64,000 nucleotides of DNA. Source: Vitellaria paradoxa. Its lineage: Eukaryota > Streptophyta > Magnoliopsida > Ericales > Sapotaceae. The notes below the pieces were generated by a model. The model had not been told where the DNA came from and did no database searches. It saw nothing but the letters and a program-made list of their open reading frames with translations. How positions within the stretch are numbered: position 1 is the stretch's first letter; every line of letters starts with the position of its first letter. The stretch lies in assembly GCA_019916065.1 (NCBI GenBank), contig CM034241.1, forward strand, positions 5,215,062 through 5,279,061, written 5' to 3'. This document shows positions 1 to 10,877 of the stretch, in pieces. The position numbers were made by a program, and so were the translations under genes.

Positions 1-960
1 TTAATATAAAAATATTATATTAATATATTAAATTATAATAATATATTATATATAAAATTATATTAATATATAAAATTAATAATATATTATTTTTATTTAT
101 GTAAAAATATATTAAATATAAATTTAATATATTAAATATTAAATATATTTATATATCATACATTAATATTTTATATATTTATATATTAATATATTATATT
201 AAATGATAATATATTAATATACAAAGTTAATATATTATATATAAATTTAATATATAAAATTATTAATATATTATTTTTATTTATGTAAAAATAGAATAAA
301 TATAATTTAATTAATAATTAATTTTTTCAATAATTAATTTAATATATGAAATTATATATTAAATATATTAATTACGTAAATTATATTAAATATATTAATT
401 AACCAAATTATATTAATTATAATTGAATTTAATTTGTTAAATTAATATAAAATTATTTTATTAAATTATATTTAATTAAAAATATAATAAATTATATTTA
501 ATATATTTTATTTTTATTAAATTGAATTATTTTTAATAAATATATAATTAAAATAAATATTGTTAATAAATTTAAATTAAATTAATTATATAATTAAATT
601 TAATTAATTAAATTAATATAAAAAATTTAATATAAATTATTTTTAATAGATAATATAATTATATTATATTGAATATATTTTATTTTATTTTTATTGAATC
701 AAATTATTTTGAAAAAATAATATAAAAAAATAATTAAATTTAATTAATATAATTAATTAATTAAATCAAGTTAATTTAAGTAATTAAATTAAATTAAATT
801 AAGTTAATTAAATTAATTGCTTTAATTAACAGGAAATATATTCTATTAAATTGTTTTTAAAAGTAATTATAATAAATTATGTTTAATATATTTTATTTTT
901 ATAGAATTAAATTATTTTTAATGATTAATATAGTTAAAATAATTAAATTTATTGAATTTA
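1..960. repeat. A/T-only low-complexity block
   Basis: Almost every base is A or T, built from overlapping TTAAT, ATATT and AAATTA words. A segment near 76-130 containing TATTTTTATTTATGTAAAAA is echoed near 262-310, so part of the block looks like a diverged local duplication. No open frame of note and no gene signal. It could be a degraded transposon or a scaffold-attachment-like region; neither can be shown here. Confidence 0.7.
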
Positions 961-1118
961 ATTAATTAACAACTGTAACTACTAAAACTAACAATTATCG
1001 TTACCAAACGTGATTTCAAGTTTTTGTTTTTCTTTTCCTACTATATAAATGAAAACAAAAAATTAAAAACTGAACACAAAAACTGAAAACTGACAACTTT
1101 ACCAAACGGGCCCTAAGT
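961..1118 (+). repeat. Short dispersed repeat ending CCAAACGGGCCC, copy 1
   Basis: The stretch contains CGTTACCAAACGTGATTTCA followed by an A-rich run with repeated AAAACTGAAAACT-type words, and ends with TTTACCAAACGGGCCC. A clearly related segment in the same orientation lies at 58075-58296, in a translin intron. The CCAAACGGGCCC end matches the termini of other small elements in this window. Confidence 0.6.
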
Positions 1119-1642
1119 ATGTTCATTTTTTTTTTCTCCGAAGCAGATTCAACTCTTTACTTCTTTTATTAGACTTATTTTGCTTTTATAAAAAAAAGAA
1201 AGAAAAACAACCTAAAAGAAATTTTTAAATGTAGAAAAAATTCAAATATTAATGAAAGAAAAGGCAATATTCAAAATTTAATGAAAAAAACAATGCATTT
1301 TTCTCCCTAATAGTATTTTTTATTTATTTTATTATTTTATTTATTTATTTATTTTTGCATCTTACTCCATCCTCACCTCTCGCTCCATTTGGCAATCCAA
1401 AATAAGTTGTTCCATTTTAGGCTGTTTTTGTTTGCATACTGTATGTGTGTGTGTGCATTTTTTATTTTTTTTTTATCAAATTTGGTTTCTATTGTTTTGA
1501 AATCTTTTATGATTTTAATTTGCATTTATTTTAGATGGTTTAAAAGTGAAAAATTCAAGTATAAATGAAAAATATAACTTATCTTAAATAAGTCAACTTT
1601 ATTACAGTCCGATAATTTTTTTTATACTAGAGTTGTTTTAAA
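1119..1642. other. Intergenic, no feature seen
   Basis: AT-rich spacer with T-homopolymers and a short (GT)n tract near 1444. I see no gene, RNA or recognisable transposon in it. Confidence 0.5.
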
Positions 1643-2146
1643 AAAATATATATGAATAGCATATCTAAAATTATTTTTATAAAGTGCAATATATAATTAA
1701 TAAAAATAATTTTTTAGCTTGAATTATTTTAATAAACCCAGTCAGGATTATTTTAATACACTTAAGATTAATAGTATTTCTAACCTATGATAATTTTGTA
1801 AAATGAGTCAATAATTTAAAAAATAAAAAGGCATATTAAAATTTACAAACAATTTGAAATAAAAAAGAGATCAAGTAGATTAGATAGGTTTGTGGTTTAA
1901 TATATATTTTAGACCAAATTTTAATTTTTAAGATTGGGTTAGATCCTAAAAAATAAGTTAGGTTTTTTGCCAGCCCGAGAATTTTTTTTTTTATTTTGGA
2001 CCTTTTTTTTAAATATACATGAATAACATGACTAAAACTATGAAATAAAAAATTCATGGGTAAAGTACAAAATTCACCCCTACAATTTACACTATGCCTC
2101 ACATTGATCCCTCTAATTTTAATTGTGATAGTCTACTTAATTATAG
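1643..2146 (+). repeat. Dispersed about 500-base repeat, copy 1
   Basis: It aligns over its whole length, with many substitutions, to 15274-15800 in the same orientation. Shared landmarks include AAAATGAGTCAATAAT, AAAAAAGAGATCAAGTAG, GGTTAGATCCTAAAA and ACTATGAAATAAAAA. No coding potential; the 88-codon frame on the minus strand here is a by-product of AT richness. It is probably an old transposon remnant of unknown class. Confidence 0.7.
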
Positions 2147-2188
2147 TTTCGGTCAACGTGTACTTAGGTTTTTTTTGTCAAATACTAT

Positions 2189-2748
2189 TTAGGCACCATT
2201 TGATGTGCCAAAAAATAAAATAAAATTCTAACAATCTCTAGAAACTACTAAAATTCTCTATTACACATTTATACATTCCCACATTTACTAATTTAAAAAA
2301 ATTCAATATTTTGCTAAAAAAATAGAAAACCCTAGAAGGAGGTTAACCGAAAACTTTCGAACGAATACCATTTTGGTCTGGTCCCATGAAATTTTTATAA
2401 ATCTGTTAAAACAGATTTAGAAAAAATTGTTCTAACAGTGTACCACTATTAAGTGTGCAGAACATTAATTGGATATTTTTTGAATCTGTTAGAACGGATT
2501 TGGGAAAAACTGTTCTAACGGTTTAACATTGTATAGAGAGAAAGAGAGAAGAACTATTAGGTGTGCAGAACACTAATGGGAGATTTTTAGACTCCGTTAT
2601 AACAAATTTGAGAAAATCGTTCTAATGGATTACTACTATTCATCTCCAAAAAATGTAATTTGAAAAAAAATACCAAATACCAAAATTTATCCAAAATCAC
2701 GTTTTATCTTATTTTTTCTTATTTTTTACTACTCCAAATGAGCCCATA
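2189..2748 (+). repeat. MITE-like element with CCATTTG / CCAAATGAGCCC ends
   Basis: It starts near GGCACCATTTGATG and ends ACTCCAAATGAGCCC, an imperfect inverted terminal pair. Inside, two direct units of about 115 bases repeat the pattern GTGCAGAACA, then a CTGTTAGAACGGATTTG-like run, then TGTTCTAACGG (about 2400-2530 and 2560-2640). The 3' part (AAAAATGTAATTTGAAAA) resembles 13330-13437, so this and 12549-13437 look like one family. Confidence 0.5.
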
Positions 2749-3526
2749 ATGGCGTAGTCCTTTTTAATATCAAACTTTAAAACCTATTGAAATTATATTT
2801 GAATTACGATAATCAAATTTATATTAATTTTAATAATTATATTTAACTCTTTATTTATTTAAATGATAATGATTGATTAATTAGAAATCCTCTCACTTTT
2901 AATAATTATTTTGATTTAAGATATTTAAAATATTTAATATTTATTTACACACATGCTATATGATAAATAATCAGAATGCTCAAGACTTGGTGGTTTTTTT
3001 TTGCTTCCACTTGCCAAAGTTTTAAATAATCAAATAAGGGATGGCCCTTTTGAGTTGAGGTAATCCCATACCAACCGTATCACTCGTTTGAAATTAATTT
3101 TATTGCGCCCCGAGGACAGCGGCGGATTTATGCTCGCTACAAGTCGTTTATTATTATCTTTGTAACGCTTGAACATATGTTTGGTGGCACCAAAATCAAA
3201 TCCAACAATTCACAAATCTGTGTGTCTTTCTTCAATATGCAAATCTTTTTATCAACTCTTGCTATGATTCACTCATTTCCTTCAATCGTGTTGGCATACA
3301 CATTTACAAGCTATACATGTGAGATTATACAAGGTTTTTATAATAAGAAAACCACATAGGATGTGTTTAAAGTGATAAAAAATGAGATAAAGTAAGAAGA
3401 GTTGTGTGTTCGTAATTCATGCAGTGCGATAAAAAATAGATAACTTTTAAAAGTTTTTAGAGATTTTCAGATTTTTTTAACAAACTAAACGCAATTATAA
3501 CAAACTACCTCAAACATGAATATATA
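2749..3526. other. Intergenic; possible small repeat near 3358-3490
   Basis: AT-rich spacer. The segment about 3358-3490 starts GATGTGTTTAAAGTGATAAA and ends AACAAACTAAACGC, resembling the short elements bounded by TTTGG/CCAAA found elsewhere. No gene is supported; the small plus-strand frame at 3177-3359 has no recognisable features. Confidence 0.4.
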
Positions 3527-4347
3527 TGTTGAAATTTCGTAATATGCTGATGAAAATCCCAATCAATCAACAACACATGCATAAAAGATTGAAGAAGGCA
3601 GTATACAAGAAACGAGGAAACTCACAAAGGGAAATCTTAAACAAAACTTTCACTAAAAACAAACGTTGGTTACAAACTCAAACTCTCTATAGATCGACTC
3701 CTCGACTCTATACTCTCGTTGACGTTTGCTCAACTCCTCGATGCACCAACTCCTCTAGTGAAAGCCCTTCGACTCCTCGAATGCTCAACACTGAATCCTC
3801 GGTAGCTTTGCTGAATCCTCAGCCTTCACAAAACTCGAACCCGAACTCCTTCGGATTAAACACGAAACATGTTGGCTAAGTAATGGAGAGAATAATTGAA
3901 CTTTCAAGTTTTGAATCTCATGTGTATTCTCTCTCTATCTGTGTGTGTATAAACCTTGAAGACGCCAAGAGATATATATAGACGTATAGAGGCAGCTAGG
4001 GCTCAAACTAGTCAGAATAGGTTGGAATAACACACCTCGCGGAAAGGGGGCACCCGCGGCCTTCCTGCAATCATCCCGCAAATCAGTGCAATCTTCCCGC
4101 AAGCCCAAAGTTCTGAAATCAGCTCTCGGGATTTTCCAGCGAGTACCAGCAACCTTCCTGCGGACATTTTGCGTTATTCAATTCCGAACCTCTTCAAGAC
4201 TTCCAACCGTTATGGAAACTTGATTTTCTGATGCCTTTTAGAATTCTAACCGACTTAAGACTCTAGTATCTTAGCCTACACCAAGTCTAAAGTACAAACA
4301 ATTCTATTTGATCATAAATTTGCCAATTTACAATTTTAGCCTTAACA
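3527..4347 (-). mobile_element. Copia-like long terminal repeat (821 bases)
   Basis: The segment is bounded by TGTTGAAATTTCG on the left and GCCTTAACA on the right, i.e. TGTT...AACA, the TG...CA form of an LTR. Directly outside the right end is ATTTTCCCCTTTGGCAATTC, which on the minus strand reads as a purine-rich stretch, as expected of a polypurine tract next to a 3' LTR. The LTR therefore belongs to a minus-strand element. A TATA-like run (ATATATATAGACG, about 3971-3983) lies mid-LTR in the right sense. The middle is GC-richer than the surroundings. The 117-codon plus-strand frame at 3526-3879 lies inside it and is not taken as a gene. The superfamily is inferred from general resemblance only. 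Confidence 0.5.
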
Positions 4348-5338
4348 ATTTTCCCCTTTGGCAATTCCATGTCAAAACTAAAAAAAAATGAGATTATAAA
4401 TGAAAATCAATCTACACTAAGGCCTCAGTAAATTTGTCATCCATTCCATCAACACGTTCCAATTGATAACCTGTATGGCTGCACACTTAAACAAATTGAT
4501 CAAGGCATCATGTGGAATAAATAAAGAATTAAACATTAAAAAAATTATAACAAAAAAATGACACAAAATATTCTCCTCTTTAATTATCAAAAAAAAATTG
4601 TTCTCCCTCTCGATCAACTAACTACTTTTCAAACCTTTTACTTTGCAAGCCTTCTCCCTTCTTTTTGACATGAATTGACAAACATGAAGGTACAATAGGT
4701 AATCTTGGTCAAATCATTCCAAGTTCTATTTTCTCAAACACAAAACTAAACACAAGTTCAAAATTTTGACCATACATAAATAGTAACAAATAAGAATTCC
4801 AAAAATCACCCTACTATTTATGTCATGAGCTGTTTATACATATTATACCAATGGTTAAATGCCTGTGCAGTGTGTGAAATGAAGTTTAAGTGCAACATGA
4901 TTAATACTCTTCTCATACTCGCATGAATTTTTAAATTTCTCCTTTTGGACTTTGAATTAAATTGAGTAAAATATGCAGTGTTAGCTCTTCAACTAGATAC
5001 TCCTCAATTCATTGTTTTTCAACTAAACACTAAGGAACAATCACATTTTTCTTTTCTTTTCCTCATTTTTCTTTTTATTTGTTCTTGGCGGCTTTCACAC
5101 ACTTTATGGGTAGGTAACCTTTTTCCTGTATCGTCAAACCCAGATGGTGGTTATTTTGATAACCCGCACGTCAACAGGCTTTCACTCTATCACATATGGT
5201 AGCTCTTTCTAAGTGATTTTTTTTATGTAAGCTCAAGAGCAACTAAGAGTCCAAAAAAGGAGAATTTATTAAATCAATTGAGTAGTGGAAAAGATTTCTC
5301 ATGATGTACTAAATTTTGTGCAATTACAATTGGCACAC
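4348..5338. other. Probable interior remnant of the Copia-like element, then spacer
   Basis: This starts with the polypurine-tract-like sequence of the adjoining LTR and continues as AT-rich non-coding DNA with no recognisable pol or gag frame. From about 4700 nothing can be assigned. No second LTR is visible, so the element is truncated. Confidence 0.4.
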
Positions 5339-5439
5339 CACTACCATGACAAATAACAACAAAACATAGGATTCAAATTCATCAAGTAATTCAAATTTAT
5401 GACCACTATGTAGATCAACAATTTTAATCCTGTGATTCA

Positions 5440-6690
5440 AATTAAACGTACTTTCTAGTATTCCGGGCACCTTAAGTGTCGGATTCACGTGCCGTTCATT
5501 CCTACAGGTCACTAATGACCCAAAGATCGTGCCTCTCAAGTTTGACGGGCATGGGAGCCCGTTTGCTCAGTTTGGACTATTAGAAGCGAACTTCTAATCT
5601 CTAAGTTTCAAGTTTCGAGTTATACGTACTTTCTAAGATTTTGGGCACCCCCGGTGTCGAATTCATCGGCTGTTCATTCTTACAGGTTACTAATGGCCCC
5701 GAGATTGTGCCCTTCGAGCTTGTCGCACATTGGAGCTCATCTACTCTATTTAGGCCGTTAGAGGCGAAGTTATAATTTCTAAGTTTAAAGTTTCAAGTTA
5801 AACGTACTTTCTAGGATTCTGGGCACTTTGGGTGTCGAATTCATGTGCCGTTCATTCCTACAAGTCATTAATAGCCCAGAGATCATGTCCCTTAAATTTG
5901 ACAGGTATCGAAGCCCCTTTGCTGAATTTGGGCCTTTAGAGATGAAGTTCTAATTTCTAACTTTTAAGTTTCAAATTAAACATAATTTCTAGGATTACGG
6001 GCACCCCGGGTGTCAGATTCACGTGCCGTTCATTCCTACAGGTCACTAATGACTTGGAGATCGTGCCCTTCGAGTTTGACAAGCATCAGAACTCATCTGC
6101 TCAATTTGGGCTATTAGAGGCTAAGTTCTAATTTCTAAGTTCAATGTTTTAAGTTAAACGTTCTTTCTAGGATTTCAGGCACCTTGGGTGTCGGATTCAC
6201 GTGTCGTTCACTCCTATAGGTCACTAATGGCTTGGAGATCGTGCCCCTCAAGTTTGATAGGTATCGGAGCCCGTCTACTCAGTGTGGGCTGTTCGAGGTT
6301 AAGTTCTAATTTCTAAGTTAAAATTTTCAAGTTAAACATACTTTTTAGGATTTCGAGCACCTCGAGTGTTAGATTCACGCGCTGTTCATTCCTATAGGTC
6401 ATAATGGCCTGAATATCGTACCCTTTGAGTTTGACCGACATCGAAGCCCGTTTGCTCAGTTTGGACCGCTAGAGGCAAAGTTCTAATTTCAAAGTTTTAA
6501 GTTTCAAGCTAAACGTACTTTCTACGATTTCGAGCACCCTAGGGTGTCAGATTCACACACTGTTCATTCTACAGGTCACTAATGGCCCGGAGATCGTGTC
6601 CCTCAAATTTGACTGGTATCGGAGCCCGTCTACTTAGTTTGGGTCGTTAAAGGACAAGTTCTAATTTCTAAGTTTCAAGTTTTTATGTTT
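5440..6690. repeat. Tandem array, seven copies of a ~178-base unit
   Basis: The landmark AAACGTACTTTCTAG (or a close variant) recurs near 5444, 5622, 5799, 5977, 6155, 6333 and 6511, a steady period of about 178 bases. Each unit also carries GGCACC..GGTGTCGGATTCACGTG, CGTTCATTCCTACAGGTCAC, GAGATCGTGCC and TTCTAATTTCTAAGTTT. Units differ by many point changes, so the array is old. It is distinctly richer in G and C than the flanks. No conserved frame is seen. Confidence 0.9.
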
Positions 6691-6792
6691 CAAAATTTAT
6701 AACTATTTAAGTTTTTGTATTTCAAAATTTCTAATTTCCTAAGCTTCAAAGTTAATAACTTTCTAACTTTTTTTCTCAATGTGCATAGAATA

Positions 6793-6930
6793 ATAATAAA
6801 GAGTCTATAGATAGAAATGAAATCTTAAATAATTTAAGAATTAAGAAACTTCAACATATTCATAATAAAGAGTCTATAGATAAAAATGAAATCTTAAATA
6901 ATTTAAGAATTAAAAAACTTCAACATATTC
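6793..6930. repeat. Two tandem 69-base copies
   Basis: ATAATAAAGAGTCTATAGAT starts both copies (6793 and 6862). They differ at only about two positions, so this duplication is much younger than the 178-base array to its left. Confidence 0.9.
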
Positions 6931-7079
6931 ATAAACTTATACCTAATTCTGATCATTCGAGTCTGCTACATCATGTATGCCCTCACCAACCGACTCTTGG
7001 CTCGCTTGTGACCACTATAATAAAACAGTATATCATTAACAACAGACATAAATATATATTTCTAAAGCAATTAAATTAT

Positions 7080-8880
7080 ATTTAAATACAAATTATTTAG
7101 TTTGTAACCTGAGTATTAATTGGTAGTTCGGAAGCATCAGCTGTGGGACACGACTTTAAACTAGTCACTGCTCTAGCTCTGCGATATGTGCCTGCACCTG
7201 GGTTGGGCCTCCATCCTCGCTTGGATATCCTCCACCTAAGTGTTTATCTCCTGACGAAGAAACTGGATTAGCTCATCCACTTCCTCGTCAATACGTAGGC
7301 GTGAGCCCTGGGACGAACTAATTCCGGATGACACCGCTCACACAATAGTAGAATGTGGTATGCCTGTGCCATATGTCAGCTTGTATTTGTGCCATCTTAG
7401 CCAGTGATAGCATGAAATATCTCATCCTGCCTAGTAGTCACTTGCTACTCCTCCTCTAGCAACTAGGCCAACTGAGCCTTAAACTGGGCCTGTGTAATAT
7501 TTGGAATTAAATTAGAAAGATAAATGAATAAATCTAGTAATAGGTAAATAAAATTATTGTGTAAATATAGATACTTACCATGAGAGCTGCAACCTTCGGG
7601 TGTTTGAGTCTGTAACTCGCCATCCACACAGATATCCGATTAGTGAATGCACCCTCCTCACGTAAATGTTGAAGGACAAATTATGTCAATTATATATTAG
7701 GATATGAACTACTAAGAAACTGAATAACATATATGGTTTAATGTTGAAGTTTACCTCATGCTGGACCTGCGTAACATGTTGAGTCCCAAGCTTGTGATGA
7801 GGGCCCTGCATCAAGTGGTTTTGGGAATTCTACCTTGCCTTGTCTTACATTCATTTTGGTTAGTTTTTATATGTTTATTTTTTAAAATATTAAATGAAAT
7901 TAATAAAATAGTGCGAACTACTTCCCTTACTTCCTCGCTCGACCAGTACTAGACGTGCTCAAGCCACTGTGAGGGGAGAACGCCCCTCAGTACTTGCTGA
8001 AGAATGTCCAATGCATCCTTGTTCTTTCAATGCTCATTATTCACCTTGTTCTTGTGATCTTTCCACAACTTTCGACACTTTGACATGTAAACTTGCTAGA
8101 AGCCATCAGGACATAGCCTCAAATTGTCTTAAGTAGGACAAAGAAATTTCATTAGTTAAAATGTGTTGTAAATTGATACATCGTATAATAACCTTGAAGT
8201 TAAAATAAGAATAAATGTCTTACCTTAACCTCCCCAAAAAGTTGATCTAATGTATCCTGAGGAAAGACAGTCCAATTGAGTATAGTTAGGGAAAATCTAT
8301 GTCGGTCCTATACTATATGCCCCAATTGGCTAATGAACTGGCGAGCCCTTGCTCCAACTAGGTGAAATGTGTCATCAAATTGCACATCACAAAGGGTACT
8401 AAAATTCCAGGAAGGAATCCCTCTAGCAGGCCCATGCCCCTGCTAAAAGATGTACTTATCATAATAGAACATATTAATAATAAACTCGTATTAATTAAGC
8501 AAAAATAAAATTATTTTATATATGTATTAAACATAAAAATCAAATTATACCAGGATGCCTAGAGGCCAATGTAGTAGTTGTAGATAGAGAAAGCCCTACT
8601 GGCGTGGATAGGGAAGATCTAGATCGTGTTAGTGTAAGTGTCAATGGGGTTGGCCCCCAGATGGATGGCTAGATCTAAAGCAATAATGAACTGGGTACAA
8701 GTGTATGATGCGTGGCAGGAGGACCCGTCGGTGGTGTCGGTGGGCTATGGTCCCCCGTAGGCGTGGTAGAAGGACCTACTGTAGGCATTGGTCGGTTAGG
8801 TTCCCCCATCAGTGTACGAGCCTAGTCCTAACGTAATAACTCGTCCATCATGCACGGACGTCTTTCCTCTTACATCCGGA
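7080..8880 (-). pseudogene. Decayed plant transposase of the Ptta/En-Spm type
   Basis: Minus-strand fragments read like the plant Ptta/En-Spm transposase family (Transposase_24). About 8410-8232 gives TLCDVQFDDTFHLVGARARQ and FSLTILNWTVFPQDTLDQLF. About 8100-7930 gives YMSKCRKLWKDHKNK and DALDILQQVLRGVLPSQWLE. About 7845-7757 gives FPKPLDAGPSSQAWDSTCYA. About 7680-7580 gives LREEGAFTNRISVWMASYRL. A poorer coiled, Gln/Glu-rich part follows to about 7080. Several in-frame stops fall where Trp or Gln is expected, and frames shift in the last part. It cannot be functional. In intact elements such a protein accompanies the TNP2 transposase. The upstream part (to 8880) is Pro/Thr/Ser-rich and only tentatively part of it. 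Confidence 0.75.
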
Positions 8881-9000
8881 CATATCTGTTTACATGTTCA
8901 TTTGATAAGTAAATTGCACGCCATAATTAAAAACCATTACTAAACAAAAAATTAAACATATTCTTGAGCAAAATTGGGAAGGAAAAAAATAGACAACTTT

Positions 9001-9260
9001 TCATTGGTCATGCAAGTCAATAGTATCTTCTTCGGCAGTCTCTCTAACCCAGTTGACATTCTCATCACATTGAACTATTACATTTTGGTCCAAATCTTGC
9101 TGGGCAAATGCATCAATATTTGGCTCATCACATTCAATTTGAGACACCCTTTTCTTTGACATTTTAACTGTAACTTGCCAGTTAGGATCCATTGGATTTC
9201 TAACATAGTAAACTTACTCAGCTTATAAGACCAATATGTAAGGTTCATTACTTATTCGCT
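9001..9260 (-). pseudogene. C-terminal remnant of a TNP2-like CACTA transposase
   Basis: The minus-strand frame contains MDPNWQVTVKMSKKRVSQIE and ends WVRETAEEDTIDLHDQ, preceded in the same frame by PYILVL and VYYVRNP with two in-frame stops. The pattern 'EPFILA..A.QVFYV.DP.DP.W.VV' is typical of the C-terminal tail of plant TNP2-like transposases. Everything upstream of this tail is missing: only about 80 bases separate it from the CACTA terminus. This is a family-level call from memory; a translated search would settle it. Confidence 0.6.
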
Positions 9261-9307
9261 TATCTTTAACATAGCCTCTAGCGATCGCTAGCGGTCACCC
9301 GAATTTT

Positions 9308-9338
9308 CTATACGCGAGAAAGTAATTCTCTAGTAGTG
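9308..9338 (-). repeat. CACTA terminal sequence
   Basis: On the minus strand it reads CACTACTAGAGAATTACTTT and continues through CTCGCGTATAG. Just inside lies TAGCGATCGCTAGCGG, a short palindrome-like motif of the sort repeated in CACTA subterminal regions. TTA (339-341) follows the end and would be one copy of a 3-base target duplication; the partner was not found. Confidence 0.6.
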
Positions 9339-10877
9339 TTAATTCATTGATTTTGTAAATTAGTTCCACTCAATATAAAAAATAATCTATTAATATAATT
9401 TAAATTTTAATATTGAAAAGTATTTTATTATTTTATCAATACATAGATTTCGAACTATGTAAAACATTGCGTATAAAATCTGTATTATGGTTTCTTTTAG
9501 ACTGTATTAAACTCTTAAATTAACACCCAAGCATAACAAATTAAATTCTTAAAACAAAGATTAAGCGTTTAAGATATTATAAATTAACTCTCAAGATTCT
9601 AGATAAGATATTTATTATTGATATGTGCTATAAGATTCTAGGTGTAAAATTATAATTTAAGTGTATGGTATAAGTTGCTAAGTAAGTTCCTAACTAGCTT
9701 ATAAATTTTTGTAGAAGGTTCCCAACGTTTAAAAATATAGAATTTAAGAATAATTTGAAAATTTATAAAACTTAGACGGCTTGCATAAAAAGCTTATCCA
9801 ACGTTCAAGTTTAAAGAATTAATTAAATTTTTAAGTTAATTTTGAATAGCCGAAAGCAAACTTAAATAGAATAATATTATGCAAGGATTTTCAAAATATA
9901 ATATACATTTTATAATTTAAATAAATTCCTTAAGTTTAAAAAAAATCAGGTTTAAGAGTAAAAGAACTGGTTAGATTTACAGAATTTGGTTAAGTTCCAT
10001 AAGTTCTAATTCTTCTTCGAATATTTCAAACAATTGAAGGTTTAAAATAAAATTTACTATTAAAAATACTATGACATTACTTCTTAATATGCACCTATTA
10101 AAAATAATTTATAAATCCATCTATATATAACTTGAAAACCCTAAAAGGTGGTAAGAAAATGAAATTTTCGGAATGAGATACGGCAAATACTCATATTTTT
10201 CAAGCATATTTAAGGTCGATTTTTTAATTCATTTTTGCAACTAGAAATGTAGGAGAAATCATCTATATGTGTGTTGATAGTTTGAGGCTTATTATTACAA
10301 ACGTGGTACAATTTCTAAACCATAGGAATAGCTTAAATCCATACTGTCATTAATTTTGATCATCGGATACGATAGAACAAGATGAGGGATGCATCTCATA
10401 ACCAAGAGTACGAGGAGTCTGTTAAAAAATCAGAGTGTGGCCTTTGGGCTAGCCAAGTAGTAGAATTATTTCCAAGCTGGTGTCCTAATTTTCCTCTACT
10501 TCAGGACGGCATTTTTGTTCTTATTGGTCTGTCAGCCGTAAGAATTCTCTCTCTCAACAATAATTTCCTTTTAGAATTTTTAATTAATTGAAATAAAAAT
10601 AAAATAACATAAAATAGGTGTTGAGAATAACAACTTGGTACGTAATTCGAGGAATTAAGCAAAAAAAAACCAAAAAAAAAAAAAAAAAACTCTGATAAAC
10701 AAGGGATAATTAATTATTAATATTAGATTATGTTAATTCCAACTCAACAAACTATTGAAACCATACTAGATCTCACAAATGGCTTATTCAGGTGAACGAG
10801 TAGCCTCCTCGATCATCACATTCTCAGAATCACTAGTGTAACATTCCATGACGTATATATTCTATTTTGGTAAGCAT
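9339..10877. other. Intergenic, no gene seen
   Basis: AT-rich spacer. The frame at 10382-10591 (69 codons) shows no recognisable domain, signal or splice context and is not called. The segment ends with an A-homopolymer near 10664-10690 and then the 3' flank of the minus-strand proline-rich gene. Confidence 0.5.

Larger units (their letters stand above)
5339..9338 (-). mobile_element. Internally deleted CACTA (En/Spm) element
   Basis: Read on the minus strand, the right end begins CACTACTAGAGAATTACTTT (9338 leftward), the CACTA hallmark. Inside, on the same strand, come the C-terminal end of a TNP2-like transposase (about 9260-9001), then a multi-exon Ptta/En-Spm-type gene (about 8880-7080), the usual order in CACTA elements. 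Only about 80 bases separate the terminus from the TNP2 tail, so most of TNP2 has been deleted. The left end is uncertain: CACTACCATGACAAATAAC at 5339 is the best candidate but matches the right terminus poorly, and I see no clear 3-base target duplication. The 178-base array at 5440-6690 would be subterminal. Confidence 0.55.

Noticed and set aside
3526..3879. 117-codon plus-strand frame, Ser/Pro/Asn-rich
   Set aside because: It lies wholly inside the Copia-like LTR and runs antisense to the inferred element; no known domain, no splice or promoter context.
5440..6690. CRISPR-like or 5S-type repeat array
   Set aside because: Units are contiguous without spacers, the genome is a plant's, and no 5S rRNA internal promoter motif was seen.
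7758..7952. 64-codon plus-strand frame
   Set aside because: Lies antisense to the decayed CACTA transposase exon at about 7845-7757.
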